Source: Paracoccus sp. S3-43 (GTDB lineage Bacteria > Pseudomonadota > Alphaproteobacteria > Rhodobacterales > Rhodobacteraceae). Taken from it: a stretch of DNA of 64,000 nt. The notes below the pieces were generated by a model. It searched no databases and had not been told where the DNA came from. It saw nothing but the letters and a program-made list of their open reading frames with translations. The stretch lies in the NCBI RefSeq assembly GCF_029027965.1, contig NZ_CP119082.1, positions 2,527,001 through 2,591,000 of the forward strand. The letters are read 5' to 3'. This document shows, in pieces, positions 19,296 to 29,447 of this stretch (position 1 is the first letter of the stretch; the number at the start of each line of letters is the position of its first letter). The translations under genes and the position numbers were made by a program.

Positions 19296-20180
19296 TCACC
19301 CCATCCGCTCGCTGGCATAGCTTCCGGGCGAAGGGGGAAAGACCACGGTCTTCTCGCCGTTCAGAAAGACCCGGCCATGAATATGGGCGTGGACGGCGCG
19401 GGCCAGCACCTGCGCCTCGACATCGCGGCCCAGGGACACATAGTCGCCCGGAGACTGCGCGTGCGTCACGCGCACCGTGTCCTGTTCGATGATCGGGCCT
19501 TCGTCCAGGTCGGCGGTGACGTAATGGCTGGTCGCGCCGATCAGCTTCACGCCGCGCTCATAGGCCTGCTTGTAGGGGTTGGCGCCCTTGAAGCTGGGCA
19601 GGAACGAATGGTGGATGTTGATGATCCGCCCGGACATGGCCTGGCACATCTGGTCCGACAGCACCTGCATATAGCGCGCCAGCACGATCAGTTCCGCGCC
19701 GGTGTCGCGCAGGATGCGCATCTGCTCGGCCTCGGCCTGGGCCTTGTTTTCCCTGGTGACCTTGATGCAGTAATAGGGCAGGTCATGGTTCACCACGACC
19801 TTCTGATAGTCCATGTGGTTCGAGATCACCGCCACGATGTCGATCGGCAAGGCGCCGATCCGCCAGCGATACAGCAGGTCGTTCAGGCAATGCCCGAACC
19901 GGCTGACCATGATGACGACCTTCTTCTTCACCGCATCGTCGCTGAACTCGGCCTCCATCCCGAAACGCCCGGCGATGGGGGCGATGCCGTGCTGCAACTG
20001 GCCCAGCGTCGCCTCGCCTTCCGAGCGGAAGCTGACGCGCATGAAGAAGCGGCCGGTTTCCACGTCGTCGAACTGCGCGCTGTCGGTGATGTTGCAGTCA
20101 TGCCCGGCCAGATAGCCGGAAAGCGCGGCCACGATCCCGCGGGTCGAGGCACAGGTGACGCGCAGCGTATAGCTTTTCAT
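19296..20180 (-). CDS. purU: Formyltetrahydrofolate deformylase PurU
   Basis: 294 residues. It hydrolyses 10-formyl-THF to THF and formate, balancing one-carbon pools. An N-terminal ACT domain (YTLRVTCASTRGIVAALSGY, residues 3-22) is followed by a formyltransferase-type catalytic domain with NIHHSFLPSFKGANPY and GATSHYVTADLDEGPIIEQD, containing the catalytic Asn, His and Asp. Last gene of the leftward group downstream of the amidohydrolase, but separated from it by a strong hairpin at 20262, so it may have its own promoter. Confidence 0.97.
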   Translation of the reverse strand: MKSYTLRVTCASTRGIVAALSGYLAGHDCNITDSAQFDDVETGRFFMRVSFRSEGEATLGQLQHGIAPIAGRFGMEAEFSDDAVKKKVVIMVSRFGHCLNDLLYRWRIGALPIDIVAVISNHMDYQKVVVNHDLPYYCIKVTRENKAQAEAEQMRILRDTGAELIVLARYMQVLSDQMCQAMSGRIINIHHSFLPSFKGANPYKQAYERGVKLIGATSHYVTADLDEGPIIEQDTVRVTHAQSPGDYVSLGRDVEAQVLARAVHAHIHGRVFLNGEKTVVFPPSPGSYASERMG

Positions 20181-20261
20181 GAGGGGGGTCCGCTTCCTTG
20201 GCTGTCCGGGTCTGACAGCATTTCGGACGAATGCGGCGCGATGACAATCGCATTTCCGACA

Positions 20262-20293
20262 CCGCCGGGGGTAGCCGCGACATCCCCCGGCGG
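20262..20293 (-). terminator. Hairpin between the amidohydrolase gene and purU
   Basis: Perfect 10-bp inverted repeat CCGCCGGGGG / CCCCCGGCGG with a 12-nt loop, starting 11 bp past the amidohydrolase stop. No T-run follows on the minus strand, so it could be an attenuator or mRNA-end stabiliser rather than a full terminator. Confidence 0.5.
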
Positions 20294-20303
20294 CAAGGCG
20301 GGA

Positions 20304-21470
20304 TCAGGCGGCGGGCATCCGCGATTCGACCATGCCGGCATACCAGCTGGACCCGGCCGGGATCGCGTCGTCGTTGAAGTTATAGGCCGGGTGGTGGACC
20401 ATCGCCGTGTCGCCGTTGCCGACGAAGATATAGGCGCCGGGACGTTCGTTCAGCATATAGCTGAAATCCTCGCCGCCCATCATCGGCTGCATGGACAGGT
20501 TCACGTCGCCCGCGATCTCGCGCGCGACCTCGGCGGCCCATTCGGTCGCCTGGTCGTCGTTCATGGTGACGGGATAGCCGCGCTGGTAATCGACCTCGGC
20601 CACGGCGCCCATGGCGGCGGCGATATTGGTGGCGATGCGGCGGATGCCTTCTTCCAGCTGTTCGCGGACGGCGGGATCCAGGCTGCGGGCGGTGCCCTTC
20701 AGCGTGACCACCTGCGGGATCACGTTATGCGCGGTCGAATCGGTGGACACCACGCAGACCGAAACCACCGCGTTCTTCAGCGGGTCGACGTTGCGCGACA
20801 CGACCGATTGCACCGCCACGATGATCTGCGCGGCGGTCAGGGTGGTGTCGATGCATTCGTGGGGCTTGGCGGCATGGCCGCCCTTGCCGGTGACGGTGAT
20901 GTCGAACTGGTCCGTGGCCGCCATCATCGCCCCGGGCTTGATGGCGAAGGTGCCCACGGGGATGCCCGGCATGTTGTGCATCCCGTAGAATTCCTGGATG
21001 TTCCAGCGGCTGACAAGCCCGTCCCGGACCATCGCCTCGCCCCCTGCCCCGCCTTCCTCGGCGGGCTGGAAGATCACCACGGCGGTGCCGTCGAAATTCC
21101 GCGTCTCGGCCAGGTATTTCGCCGCGCCCAGCAGCATCGCGGTATGGCCGTCATGGCCGCAGGCGTGCATCTTGCCCGGCGTCCTGGACGCATAGTCCAG
21201 CCCGGTCTGTTCGATGATCGGCAGGGCGTCCATGTCGGCGCGCAACCCGATCACCCGGCCCTGGCTGTCGGTCTTGCCCTTGATGACGCCGACCACGCCG
21301 GTCCTGCCGATGCCTTCCACCACCTCGTCGCAGCCGAAGTCGCGCAGCAGTTGGGCCACCCGGCCCGCCGTGCGGTGGACATCATACAGCAGTTCGGGAT
21401 GTTCGTGGAAATCGCGGCGCCAGGCGGTGATCTCGGGCAGCAGTTCGGCAAATCGGTTCTTGACGGGCAT
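20304..21470 (-). CDS. M20-family amidohydrolase (hippurate hydrolase-like)
   Basis: 388 residues, the usual length for the M20D amidohydrolases that cleave N-acyl amino acids or related amides. Metal ligands are visible in MHACGHDGHTAML, QPAEEGGAGGEAM and GMHNMPGIPVG, and a dimerisation domain follows (TGKGGHAAKPHECIDT). Specificity within the family (hippurate, N-acetyl amino acids, indole-acetyl amides) cannot be read from sequence. It is transcribed with an FAD oxidase and a peptide-ABC ATPase upstream, suggesting use of an imported acylated amino acid or peptide. Confidence 0.9.
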   Translation of the reverse strand: MPVKNRFAELLPEITAWRRDFHEHPELLYDVHRTAGRVAQLLRDFGCDEVVEGIGRTGVVGVIKGKTDSQGRVIGLRADMDALPIIEQTGLDYASRTPGKMHACGHDGHTAMLLGAAKYLAETRNFDGTAVVIFQPAEEGGAGGEAMVRDGLVSRWNIQEFYGMHNMPGIPVGTFAIKPGAMMAATDQFDITVTGKGGHAAKPHECIDTTLTAAQIIVAVQSVVSRNVDPLKNAVVSVCVVSTDSTAHNVIPQVVTLKGTARSLDPAVREQLEEGIRRIATNIAAAMGAVAEVDYQRGYPVTMNDDQATEWAAEVAREIAGDVNLSMQPMMGGEDFSYMLNERPGAYIFVGNGDTAMVHHPAYNFNDDAIPAGSSWYAGMVESRMPAA

Positions 21471-21534
21471 GTTGGTCTCCTACAGCGGCGACAGGGTGAA
21501 CCCTTTGTGCAGAGTCTGCAAGCATCTGCTGCGG

Positions 21535-22875
21535 TCAAAGATCGGGTCCAAGCACGACGGGCGATCCGTCGGCAAAGCGGGAATAGCGAAAGCGCGTCAG
21601 GTCGTGGCCCGGATCGCGGTTCTGGATCAGCCGCGACATGACATGGCCTACGCCGGGACCGATGCCGAAGCCATGTCCGGACAGGCCGGTGGCGATGAAG
21701 AAGCCGGGGATCGGGGTTTCGTCCAGCACCGGCACCTGGTCGGGCGTGGTGTCGATCATCCCCGCCCAGGCGGCGCGCAGGGCGGGCCGCCCGATCTGCG
21801 GGAAGGCTGCCGCGAAATCCGCTTGCAGCTTGCGTAACCGGCGCGGGTTCGGGGGCGGGTTCAGGACGCGCATCGCCTCGAACGGGGTGGGCCGGTCGGG
21901 CCGCCAGCGGCGCGGGGTGCGCCAGGCGTCGGGATAGCCCGCCGGGGCCGCCGCTTGCAGGCGGGTCTGCGACAGGTCGCGGCGGATCATCGGCAAGAAG
22001 GCGCGCAGGTGGCGGAAGGCGGCGGGTCCGATCCAGAAATCATGCCCGGTGCCGGGCGCCAGCGTATAGCCGCCGTCGGCGCGGCGGCGGAAGGCGAGGT
22101 CGGGATCGGTCGCGGCACCCGGCCAGATCTCGGGCAAGGCCTTGGTCGCGGCCACGGTGGCGCGGACGGACAGCTGCGGCAGGTGCAGCCCGGCATTGGC
22201 AGCGAACAGCCCCGACCAGGCGCCGCCCGCCAGCAGCACGCGCCCGGCGCGGATCGGCCCATCCTCGGTCACGACGCCTGCGACCCGGCCGGCCTTCACG
22301 TCCAGGGCGCGGACCGCGCAATGTTCGCGGATCGAGACGCCCTGGGACGCCGCGAGCCGCGCGATGGCGGGAACCGCCGTGGCGGGTTCCGCGCGCATGT
22401 CGGATGGCGTCTGCAAGGCACCGGCCCAGCCCGCCCTATGGGGCAGCGCCGTCGCCAACTCGGCCCGGTCGAGGATGCGGCTGTCCAGCCCATGCCTGCG
22501 GGCGACCCCCAGCCAGGCCTCGTATCGCGCCAGCGTCGCCTGATCCCGCGCCAGATAGCTGACGCCGCAGGTGGTCAGGCCCAGAACGTCGCCCAGTTCC
22601 CGCGCCAAGCCCTGCCACAGGCGGCGGGCGGTCAGCATCACGGGGATCTCGGCCTCGTCCCGGCCCTGCGCCCGGACCCAGCCCCAGTTGCGGCTGGACT
22701 GTTCGGCGGCGACCAGGCCCTTGTCGCACAGCACCACCGACAGCCCGTCGCGCGCCAGATACAGCGCCGTCGTCACCCCGGCGATGCCGCCGCCGATCAC
22801 CACCACGTCGGCGGCATCCGGCAGGGGCGCGCGAAACTGCGGGGCGGCATCGGCCGCGATGGGCGGGCCTTGCAT
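21535..22875 (-). CDS. FAD-dependent amino-acid/amine oxidase (DAO family)
   Basis: 446 residues. The N-terminal dinucleotide fold VVVIGGGIAGVTTALYLARDG (from about residue 24) and C-terminal GHGFGIGPGVGHVMSRLI are typical of the DAO superfamily, which includes D-amino acid dehydrogenases, glycine/sarcosine oxidases and gamma-glutamylputrescine oxidases. SSRNWGWVRAQGRDEAEI resembles the gamma-glutamylputrescine oxidase/glycine oxidase group. The exact substrate is not known. Its start overlaps the stop of the peptide ABC ATPase gene (TGATG), tying its role to imported substrate. Confidence 0.88.
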   Translation of the reverse strand: MQGPPIAADAAPQFRAPLPDAADVVVIGGGIAGVTTALYLARDGLSVVLCDKGLVAAEQSSRNWGWVRAQGRDEAEIPVMLTARRLWQGLARELGDVLGLTTCGVSYLARDQATLARYEAWLGVARRHGLDSRILDRAELATALPHRAGWAGALQTPSDMRAEPATAVPAIARLAASQGVSIREHCAVRALDVKAGRVAGVVTEDGPIRAGRVLLAGGAWSGLFAANAGLHLPQLSVRATVAATKALPEIWPGAATDPDLAFRRRADGGYTLAPGTGHDFWIGPAAFRHLRAFLPMIRRDLSQTRLQAAAPAGYPDAWRTPRRWRPDRPTPFEAMRVLNPPPNPRRLRKLQADFAAAFPQIGRPALRAAWAGMIDTTPDQVPVLDETPIPGFFIATGLSGHGFGIGPGVGHVMSRLIQNRDPGHDLTRFRYSRFADGSPVVLGPDL

Positions 22876-24707
22876 CAGTGATGCGTCGCCGGTTCGATCA
22901 GAACCTTGTGGCCGGGCGCGACCTCGCGATACAGCGACGGCACCGCCTGATAGGCGACCGGATGGATCGGCGAGGGGATCGGCTTGAAGTTCAGATCCTC
23001 GCTGATCTTCTTCTGGCGCGGGTCGGCGACCGGCACGGCGGCCATCAACTGCCGGGTATAGGCGTGCTGCGGATTCTCGAAGACCTGCGCGCGCGTGCCC
23101 ATTTCCACGATGCGGCCCAGATACATCACGCCGACATGGTGGCTGACCCGTTCGACCACCGCCATGTCATGGCTGATGAACAGCATCGAGATGCCCAGAT
23201 CCTGCTGCAGTTCCATCAGCAGGTTCAGAACCTGCGCCTGCACCGACACGTCAAGCGCCGACACGGCCTCGTCCGCGATGATCAGCTTGGGGTTCAGCGC
23301 CAGCGCGCGGGCGATGGCGATGCGCTGGCGCTGCCCGCCCGACATCTCGTGCGGATAGCGGCGCATGAAGCTGCGCGGCAGTTCCACCCGGTCGAACAGC
23401 GCGGCGATGCGGTCGCGGCGTTCGGACCGGCTGCCGATGCCGAAATTCTCCATCGGCTCGGCCACCTGGTCATAGAGCTTCATATGTGGGTCGAGGCTGG
23501 CGAAGGGATCCTGGAAGATCATCTGCATGTCGCGGCGCGCGCGGCGCAGGTTGCCCGGCGACAGCGCCAGGATGTCGGTCCCGCCCAGATCGACCCTTCC
23601 CGATTCGGGTTCCACCAGCCGCAGGATCGACCGACCGCAGGTGGATTTGCCGCAGCCGGATTCGCCCACCAGCGACAGGGTTTCGCCCGCATTGATGGTG
23701 AAACTGACATCCTCGACCGCATGGACGCGGGCGACGGTGCGGCGCAGCAGCCCGCCCTTGACCACAAAGCGCGTCGTCAGGTTCTGGACCGTCAGCAGCG
23801 GCTTCGGATCGGCAACGACGATCGGCTCGGGCGTGCTGACCGTACCGTCGCGCATCAGGCGCATCCGTTCGGGCGCGGGCTTGCCGGTCATCTCGCCCAG
23901 CCGGGGGACGGCGGCCAGCAGCATCTTGGTATAGTCCTGCTGCGGGGCCTCGAAGATCTGCTCGACCGTGCCTTCCTCGACCTTGTCGCCACGATACATG
24001 ACGACCACGCGGTCGGCCATCTGGGCGACCACCGCCATGTCATGGGTGATGAACAGCACGGCGATCTGCTTTTCGCGCTTCAGCCGGTCGATCAGGGCCA
24101 GGATCTCGGCCTGGATGGTCACATCCAGCGCGGTCGTCGGTTCGTCGCAGATCAGCAGGCGCGGTTCGCAGGCCATGGCGATGGCGATCACCACCCGCTG
24201 GCGCATCCCGCCCGAGAGTTCGTGCGGAAACTGGTCCAGCCGCCGTTCGGGCTCGGGGATGCGGACCTGGCGCAGGATCTCCAACGCGCGGGCGCGGGCC
24301 TGGTCCTTGGTCATGCCGCGATGGACGATCAGCCCCTCGGTCAACTGGTCGCCCACGGTGAAGACCGGGTTCAGCGCCGTCATCGGTTCCTGGAAGATCA
24401 TCCCGATCTGGTTGCCGCGGATGTCGCGCATCGCGGGCGCCGACTGCTGCGCCAGGTCGATGACCCGCCCGTCGCCGGGATCGAACATCAGCCGCCCGCC
24501 CGCGATGGTGCCGCCGCCGAATTCGACCAGCCGCATCAGCGACAGCGAGCTGACCGACTTGCCCGACCCGGATTCGCCCACCACGCAGACGCATTCGCCC
24601 GGTTTGATGGCAAAGCTGATGTCCTTGACGCCGACCACGACGCCGTCGCCGGTCTCGAACTCGACCCGAAGTTTTTCAATTGAAACAAGCGGCCTGTCAT
24701 CCAGCAT
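22875..24707 (-). CDS. Peptide ABC transporter ATPase, two fused ABC domains (DppD-DppF/GsiA type)
   Basis: 610 residues. Domain 1 (about 5-270): Walker A GESGSGKS, signature [12 protein letters not shown]. Domain 2 (about 305-560): Walker [10 protein letters not shown], signature [15 protein letters not shown]. Each ends with the oligopeptide-transporter C-terminal extension. It energises a dipeptide/oligopeptide importer whose binding proteins and permeases are divergently encoded from 24968. A longer upstream frame adds 69 residues without family support; the ATG at 24707 gives [17 protein letters not shown]. Overlaps the oxidase gene by one base. Confidence 0.94.
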   Translation of the reverse strand: MLDDRPLVSIEKLRVEFETGDGVVVGVKDISFAIKPGECVCVVGESGSGKSVSSLSLMRLVEFGGGTIAGGRLMFDPGDGRVIDLAQQSAPAMRDIRGNQIGMIFQEPMTALNPVFTVGDQLTEGLIVHRGMTKDQARARALEILRQVRIPEPERRLDQFPHELSGGMRQRVVIAIAMACEPRLLICDEPTTALDVTIQAEILALIDRLKREKQIAVLFITHDMAVVAQMADRVVVMYRGDKVEEGTVEQIFEAPQQDYTKMLLAAVPRLGEMTGKPAPERMRLMRDGTVSTPEPIVVADPKPLLTVQNLTTRFVVKGGLLRRTVARVHAVEDVSFTINAGETLSLVGESGCGKSTCGRSILRLVEPESGRVDLGGTDILALSPGNLRRARRDMQMIFQDPFASLDPHMKLYDQVAEPMENFGIGSRSERRDRIAALFDRVELPRSFMRRYPHEMSGGQRQRIAIARALALNPKLIIADEAVSALDVSVQAQVLNLLMELQQDLGISMLFISHDMAVVERVSHHVGVMYLGRIVEMGTRAQVFENPQHAYTRQLMAAVPVADPRQKKISEDLNFKPIPSPIHPVAYQAVPSLYREVAPGHKVLIEPATHH

Positions 24708-24967
24708 CAATCGGTTCCCGGTTCTGCCCCTGCCGAAGGCTAACGAGTGGGCAGGAAAAGTCAAAGTCGAAACAACCTTCCGTCGGGCGCGCGATAGCAC
24801 TTGCTTTCCAAATGGGCTTCGATTGAAACTGGCGCCATTCCGCAGGCCTGCGGACCAGAACAACGCCCGGAGAAACCGGAGGAAACAAGACCAGAAAGCC
24901 TGCAAAAAAGGCACCTTGCCGTTCTGGACCGCCCCTGAGGGGCCGCAACTTCCGACAGGAGAAACTC

Positions 24968-26668
24968 ATGAAGCTGAAGACTTTGCTGATGGGCGCCGCC
25001 GCCACCTTGGCCCTGGCGCCCGCCGCGATGGCCGAACGGGGCAGCGACGGGGCGCTGAACATCATCATGTGGCAGGCGCCGTCCACGATGAACATCTATC
25101 TGACCGGCGGCACCAAGGAGGTGATCGCCTCCAGCATGGTGCTTGAGCCGCTGGCCAAGGCCGCGCCCGACGGCAAGCTGGTCCCGAGCCTGGTGACCGA
25201 GATCCCCTCGATCGAGAACGGCGGCATCGCCGAGGATCTGAAATCGGTCACCTGGAAGCTGAAGGAAGGCGTCAAGTGGTCGGACGGCACGCCGCTGACC
25301 GCCGCCGACGTGGTCTTTTCGGCCGAATACTGCATGCATCCCGAGGGCGGCTGCTCGCAGCTTGCCAAGTTCGAGGGCGTGGAAAGCGTCGAGGCGGTCG
25401 ATGACCTGACGGTGCGCATCAACTTCACCGAGCCGATGCCGGACCCGTTCTCGGCCTTCACCGGCGCGCAGTCGCCGATCATCCAGAAGGCGCAGTTCGA
25501 AGCCTGCCTGGGCGCCAATGCGCCCACCTGCACCGACCAGAACTTCAACCCGATCGGCACCGGCCCGTTCCGCGTCACCCGGTTCCTGACCAACGACGTG
25601 ATCACGTTCGAGGCGAACCCCGAATACCGCGACCCGGCCAAGCCCGCATTCGCCACGGCCACCATGAAGGGCGGCGGCGATGCGGCGGCGGCGGCCCGCG
25701 CGGTGCTGGAAACCGGCGAATACGATTATGCCTGGAACACGCAGCTTGCCCCCGACGTGATCGCCGGGATGGAGCAGATGGGCAAGGGCAAGGTCAGCGC
25801 CGCCTTCGGCAGCCTTGTCGAACGCATCCATGTCAACCTGACCGACCCGTCGTCGTCCCTTCCCGAGGGCGAGCGGTCGACCAGGGCGCATCCCCACCCG
25901 TTCCTGTCCGACCCCGCGGTCCGCAAGGCGCTGTCGATGGCCATCGACCGGCAGTTGCTGGCGGAAATCGGCTATGGCAGCGCGGGCCAGCCGACCTGCA
26001 ACTATGTCCCCGCGCCCGAGGCCTGGGCCTCGCCCAACCAGGACTGCCTGACCCAGGACATCGAGGGGGCCAAGGCACTGCTGGACCAGGCGGGCTGGAC
26101 CGTCGGCGGCAGCGGAATCCGCGAAAAGGACGGCGTGCCGTTGAAGATGGTCTTCCAGACCTCGGTCAACGCGGTGCGCCAGGATTTTCAGGCGCTGATC
26201 AAGCAGTGGTGGTCGGAAATCGGCATCGAGACCGAGCTGAAGACCGTCGATGCCTCGGTGTTCTTCGGAACCGACGCCGGGTCGCCCGACACGCTGCAAA
26301 AGTTCTATGCCGACGTGCAGATGTATGCCGACAACTTCGAGGGCGGCAACCCGGCGCCCTATCTGGCGAAATGGACCTGCGACAAGGCGCCCGGCCCCGA
26401 CAACCAGTGGCAGGGCGAAAACATCAGCCGCTTCTGCGACCCGGCCTATGACGCGATGATGGTGGAATTGTCGAAGACCGTGGATCCGACCGAACGCGGC
26501 CAGATCGGCCGGAAGCTGAACGACATGCTGACCAAGGACAGCAACGCGATCATCCCGCTGATCTATCGCGGCACCGCCTCGGCCCATTCGAACACGCTGG
26601 GCGGTGTCCAGATGAACGCCTGGGATTCCGAACTGTGGAACGTTGCCGACTGGACCCGCGTGCAGTAA
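24968..26668 (+). CDS. Peptide ABC transporter substrate-binding protein 1 (SBP family 5)
   Basis: 566-residue exported protein. Signal peptide to about residue 22 (ALAPAAMA), then ERGSDGALNIIMWQAPS. Family-5 hallmarks are SVTWKLKEGVKWSDGTPLTAADVVFS and QNFNPIGTGPFRVTRF. Six cysteines are scattered through the mature chain (EYCMHPEGGC, CLGANAPTCTDQ). It delivers peptides or similar ligands to the permeases encoded downstream. A paralogue follows directly. An ACAGGAG ribosome site precedes the ATG. The 260-bp region upstream is shared with the divergent ATPase gene. Confidence 0.94.
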   Translation: MKLKTLLMGAAATLALAPAAMAERGSDGALNIIMWQAPSTMNIYLTGGTKEVIASSMVLEPLAKAAPDGKLVPSLVTEIPSIENGGIAEDLKSVTWKLKEGVKWSDGTPLTAADVVFSAEYCMHPEGGCSQLAKFEGVESVEAVDDLTVRINFTEPMPDPFSAFTGAQSPIIQKAQFEACLGANAPTCTDQNFNPIGTGPFRVTRFLTNDVITFEANPEYRDPAKPAFATATMKGGGDAAAAARAVLETGEYDYAWNTQLAPDVIAGMEQMGKGKVSAAFGSLVERIHVNLTDPSSSLPEGERSTRAHPHPFLSDPAVRKALSMAIDRQLLAEIGYGSAGQPTCNYVPAPEAWASPNQDCLTQDIEGAKALLDQAGWTVGGSGIREKDGVPLKMVFQTSVNAVRQDFQALIKQWWSEIGIETELKTVDASVFFGTDAGSPDTLQKFYADVQMYADNFEGGNPAPYLAKWTCDKAPGPDNQWQGENISRFCDPAYDAMMVELSKTVDPTERGQIGRKLNDMLTKDSNAIIPLIYRGTASAHSNTLGGVQMNAWDSELWNVADWTRVQ

Positions 26669-26679
26669 CAGCCCCTGCC

Positions 26680-26710
26680 CCGGCCCTGCGATCCGTCGCA
26701 GGGCCGGTTT
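26680..26710 (+). terminator. Strong hairpin between the two binding-protein genes
   Basis: Perfect 12-bp inverted repeat CCGGCCCTGCGA / TCGCAGGGCCGG, loop TCCG, followed by TTT. It sits 11 bp after the first SBP stop and 22 bp before the next gene. In binding-protein operons such hairpins commonly protect the SBP mRNA and reduce transcription of downstream genes. Confidence 0.6.
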
Positions 26711-26731
26711 CCGACAAGACAAAGGTTGAAC

Positions 26732-28420
26732 GTGAAGAAAGCTCTGGTTCCGGCCCTGGCGCTGATGATGGCCACCCCCGCCCTGGCGGAACGCGGCAGC
26801 GACGGGGACTTGCGCGTGCTGTATTGGCAGGCGGCGTCGGTCCTGAATCCCTATCTGTCGACCGGCGCCAAGGACGTGGACCCGGCCTCGATGATCTTGG
26901 AACCGCTGGCCCTGGTCGCGGATGACGGCTCGCTGATCCCGGTGCTTGCGGCCGAGATCCCGACGGTCGAGAACGGCGGCATCGCCGAGGATTTCGCCTC
27001 GGTCACCTGGCGGCTGAAGCCCGGCCTGACCTGGTCGGACGGCACGCCCGTCACGGCGGCGGACGTGGCCTTCACCGCGCAATATTGCATGGCGCCCGGC
27101 TTCGGCTGCGCCGTGCTGGCGGAATTCGACGGGATCGAAACGGTCGAGGCCGTCGACGACCGGACGGTGCGCATCCGCTATGCCGCGCCCAAATATCCGC
27201 CGCTGCAAGCCTTCGTGGGCGGCCGCACGCCGATCCTGCAACGGGCGCAGTTCCAGCCCTGCCTGGGCGCGGCGGGGGCAAGCTGCACCGACCAGAACTT
27301 CGGCCCCATCGGCACCGGCCCGTTCCGCGTCACCAGCTTCGAACCCGGCAACGTCGCCATATACGAGGCCAACCCCCATTACCGCGACCCCGACAAGCCC
27401 GCCTTCGCCCGCGTGACGATCAAGGGCGGCGGCGATGCGATGGCGGCGGCGCGCGCCGTCATGGAGACCGGCGAGTTCGACTTTGCCTGGAACCTGCAAC
27501 TGGCGCCCGATCTCGTCGCGCCGCTGGAGGCCGCGGGCAAGGGCAAGCTGGTCGGATCCTTCGGCACCATGGTCGAACGGATCGAGTTGAACCAGACCGA
27601 CCCGTCCCCGGCGCTTGGCGATGCGCGCTCGACCCTGGCGCATCCGCATCCGTTCCTGACCGACCCGGCGGTGCGGCGCGCGCTGTCGATGGCCATCGAC
27701 CGGCCGCTGCTGGCCGAATTGACCTATGGTCCGGCGGGCAAGCCGACCTGCACCATCGTCCCGGCGCCCGCGGCCTTCACCTCGGGGCGCGACGAATGCC
27801 TTGCGCAGGATATCGAGGGCGCCAGGGCGCTGCTGGATCAGGCGGGCTGGCTGCCCGGCGCGGACGGCATCCGCGAAAAGGACGGCGTGCGGCTGCATCT
27901 GGTGTTCCAGACGACGGTCAACGCGGTGCGCCAGGACGTGCAGTCGCTGGTCAAGCAATGGTGGTCGGAAATCGGCGTGGAAACCGACCTCAAGACCATC
28001 GACGGCACGGTGTTCTTCGGCGGCGATTCCGGCAACCCGGATTCGCAGGCGCGGTTCCTGGCCGATGCGCAGATGTTCACCGACGCTTATTATCTGCCCA
28101 ATCCCGCGTCATTTCTGGACGAATTCGTCTGCGACCGGGTGCCCGACGACGAAAACCAGTGGCAGGGCAACAATTCCGTGCGCTTCTGCGATCCGGGTTT
28201 CGACGAACGCATGACCACCCTGAACCAGACCGGCGCGCCCGAGAGCCGGCACCGCATCGCAAGGGAGATGACCGACATGCTGACCGCCGACGGCCATGTC
28301 GTGCTGCCGCTGATCCATCGCGGCATGATCTCGGCCCATGCCAACACGCTGGCGGGCGTCGTCCCGAACGGGTGGGAGGGCAGCCTGTGGAACATCGCCG
28401 ATTGGAGCCGCGCCGAATGA
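26732..28420 (+). CDS. Peptide ABC transporter substrate-binding protein 2 (SBP family 5)
   Basis: 562 residues from the GTG at 26732, which has AAAGG at a good distance; a TTG six bases earlier is also possible. Signal peptide ends ATPALA, then ERGSDGDLRVLYWQAAS. It aligns with SBP 1 along its whole length: both have QNF-PIGTGPFRVT, AMETGE/VLETGE, and VFQT-VNAVRQD blocks, and the cysteines are kept. This is a tandem duplication that has diverged, probably giving two ligand ranges for one permease pair. Confidence 0.92.
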   Translation: MKKALVPALALMMATPALAERGSDGDLRVLYWQAASVLNPYLSTGAKDVDPASMILEPLALVADDGSLIPVLAAEIPTVENGGIAEDFASVTWRLKPGLTWSDGTPVTAADVAFTAQYCMAPGFGCAVLAEFDGIETVEAVDDRTVRIRYAAPKYPPLQAFVGGRTPILQRAQFQPCLGAAGASCTDQNFGPIGTGPFRVTSFEPGNVAIYEANPHYRDPDKPAFARVTIKGGGDAMAAARAVMETGEFDFAWNLQLAPDLVAPLEAAGKGKLVGSFGTMVERIELNQTDPSPALGDARSTLAHPHPFLTDPAVRRALSMAIDRPLLAELTYGPAGKPTCTIVPAPAAFTSGRDECLAQDIEGARALLDQAGWLPGADGIREKDGVRLHLVFQTTVNAVRQDVQSLVKQWWSEIGVETDLKTIDGTVFFGGDSGNPDSQARFLADAQMFTDAYYLPNPASFLDEFVCDRVPDDENQWQGNNSVRFCDPGFDERMTTLNQTGAPESRHRIAREMTDMLTADGHVVLPLIHRGMISAHANTLAGVVPNGWEGSLWNIADWSRAE

Positions 28421-28439
28421 CACCCACCCGAGGCATCCG

Positions 28440-29447
28440 ATGCTGACATTCGCCATCCGCCGCCTGCTGCTGGCCATTCCGACGCTGCTGTTCATCTCGC
28501 TGGTGATCTTCCTGCTGCTGGAAGCCTCGCCCGGCGATCCCCTGGGCGACGTTCCCCTGACCGTGCCGCCCGAGGTCAAGGAACGGATGCGAGAGGCGCT
28601 TGGCCTGGGGCAGGCGTGGTATATCCGCTATGTCCTGTGGCTGAAGCAGTTCTTCTGGGTCGAGCCGCTGTATTGGTTCGACCAGATCTTCGGCACCCGG
28701 TTCAGCGCCGGGATGCAGCGGGTCATCAGCTTCCAGTCGCGCAGCCCGGTCTTCGACGTGATCGCGCAGCGGATCCCGCAGACGCTGACCGTCGTGGGGT
28801 TCAGCTATCTGGTGGGGGTGCTGATCGCCATCCCGATCGGCATCGTCTCGGCCTACAAGCAGTATTCCTGGTTCGACCAGTTGGGCACCTTCGTGTCGAT
28901 GATCGGCTTTTCGATGCCGGTCTTCTTCAGCGGGGTGGTGCTGATCATCATCTTCGCGGTCAAGCTGCAATGGTTCCCGTCGGTCTATGACACAACCTTG
29001 CAGGTCCGGGACTGGGACAGCTTCTGGGCGCAGGTCCGGCAGATGATCATGCCGGTGACGGTGCTGGCCCTGTATAACGCCGCCCAGATCAGCCGTTTCA
29101 TGCGGGCATCCATGCTGGACAACCTGGGCCAGGACTATGTCCGCACCGCGCGGGCCAAGGGCCTGTCGGAAAAGACCGTGGTGCTGAAGCATGTGCTGCG
29201 CAACAGCCTGATCCCGGTCATCACCGTGATCGCGCTTGGCCTGCCCGCGGTCTTCGGCGGCGCGATCATCACCGAACAGGTGTTCAAGGTGAATGGCCTG
29301 GGCCAGTTGCTGATCACCGCCATCCACGGCAACGACATTCCCATGGTGCTGACGCTGACCTTCATCTTCGCGATCCTGATCGTGCTGTTCACCCTGATTG
29401 CCGACATCCTCTATGGCATTCTCGACCCGAGGATCCGCTATGACTGA
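28440..29447 (+). CDS. Peptide ABC transporter permease (DppB type)
   Basis: 335 residues. First TM at residues 8-28 (RRLLLAIPTLLFISLVIFLL), large loop, then five more helices. The cytoplasmic coupling motif RTARAKGLSEKTVVLKHVLRN (EAA loop) is clear. The ATG at 28440 begins the standard N-terminus; a longer frame overlaps the SBP gene. It overlaps the next permease by 8 bp. Confidence 0.94.
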   Translation: MLTFAIRRLLLAIPTLLFISLVIFLLLEASPGDPLGDVPLTVPPEVKERMREALGLGQAWYIRYVLWLKQFFWVEPLYWFDQIFGTRFSAGMQRVISFQSRSPVFDVIAQRIPQTLTVVGFSYLVGVLIAIPIGIVSAYKQYSWFDQLGTFVSMIGFSMPVFFSGVVLIIIFAVKLQWFPSVYDTTLQVRDWDSFWAQVRQMIMPVTVLALYNAAQISRFMRASMLDNLGQDYVRTARAKGLSEKTVVLKHVLRNSLIPVITVIALGLPAVFGGAIITEQVFKVNGLGQLLITAIHGNDIPMVLTLTFIFAILIVLFTLIADILYGILDPRIRYD

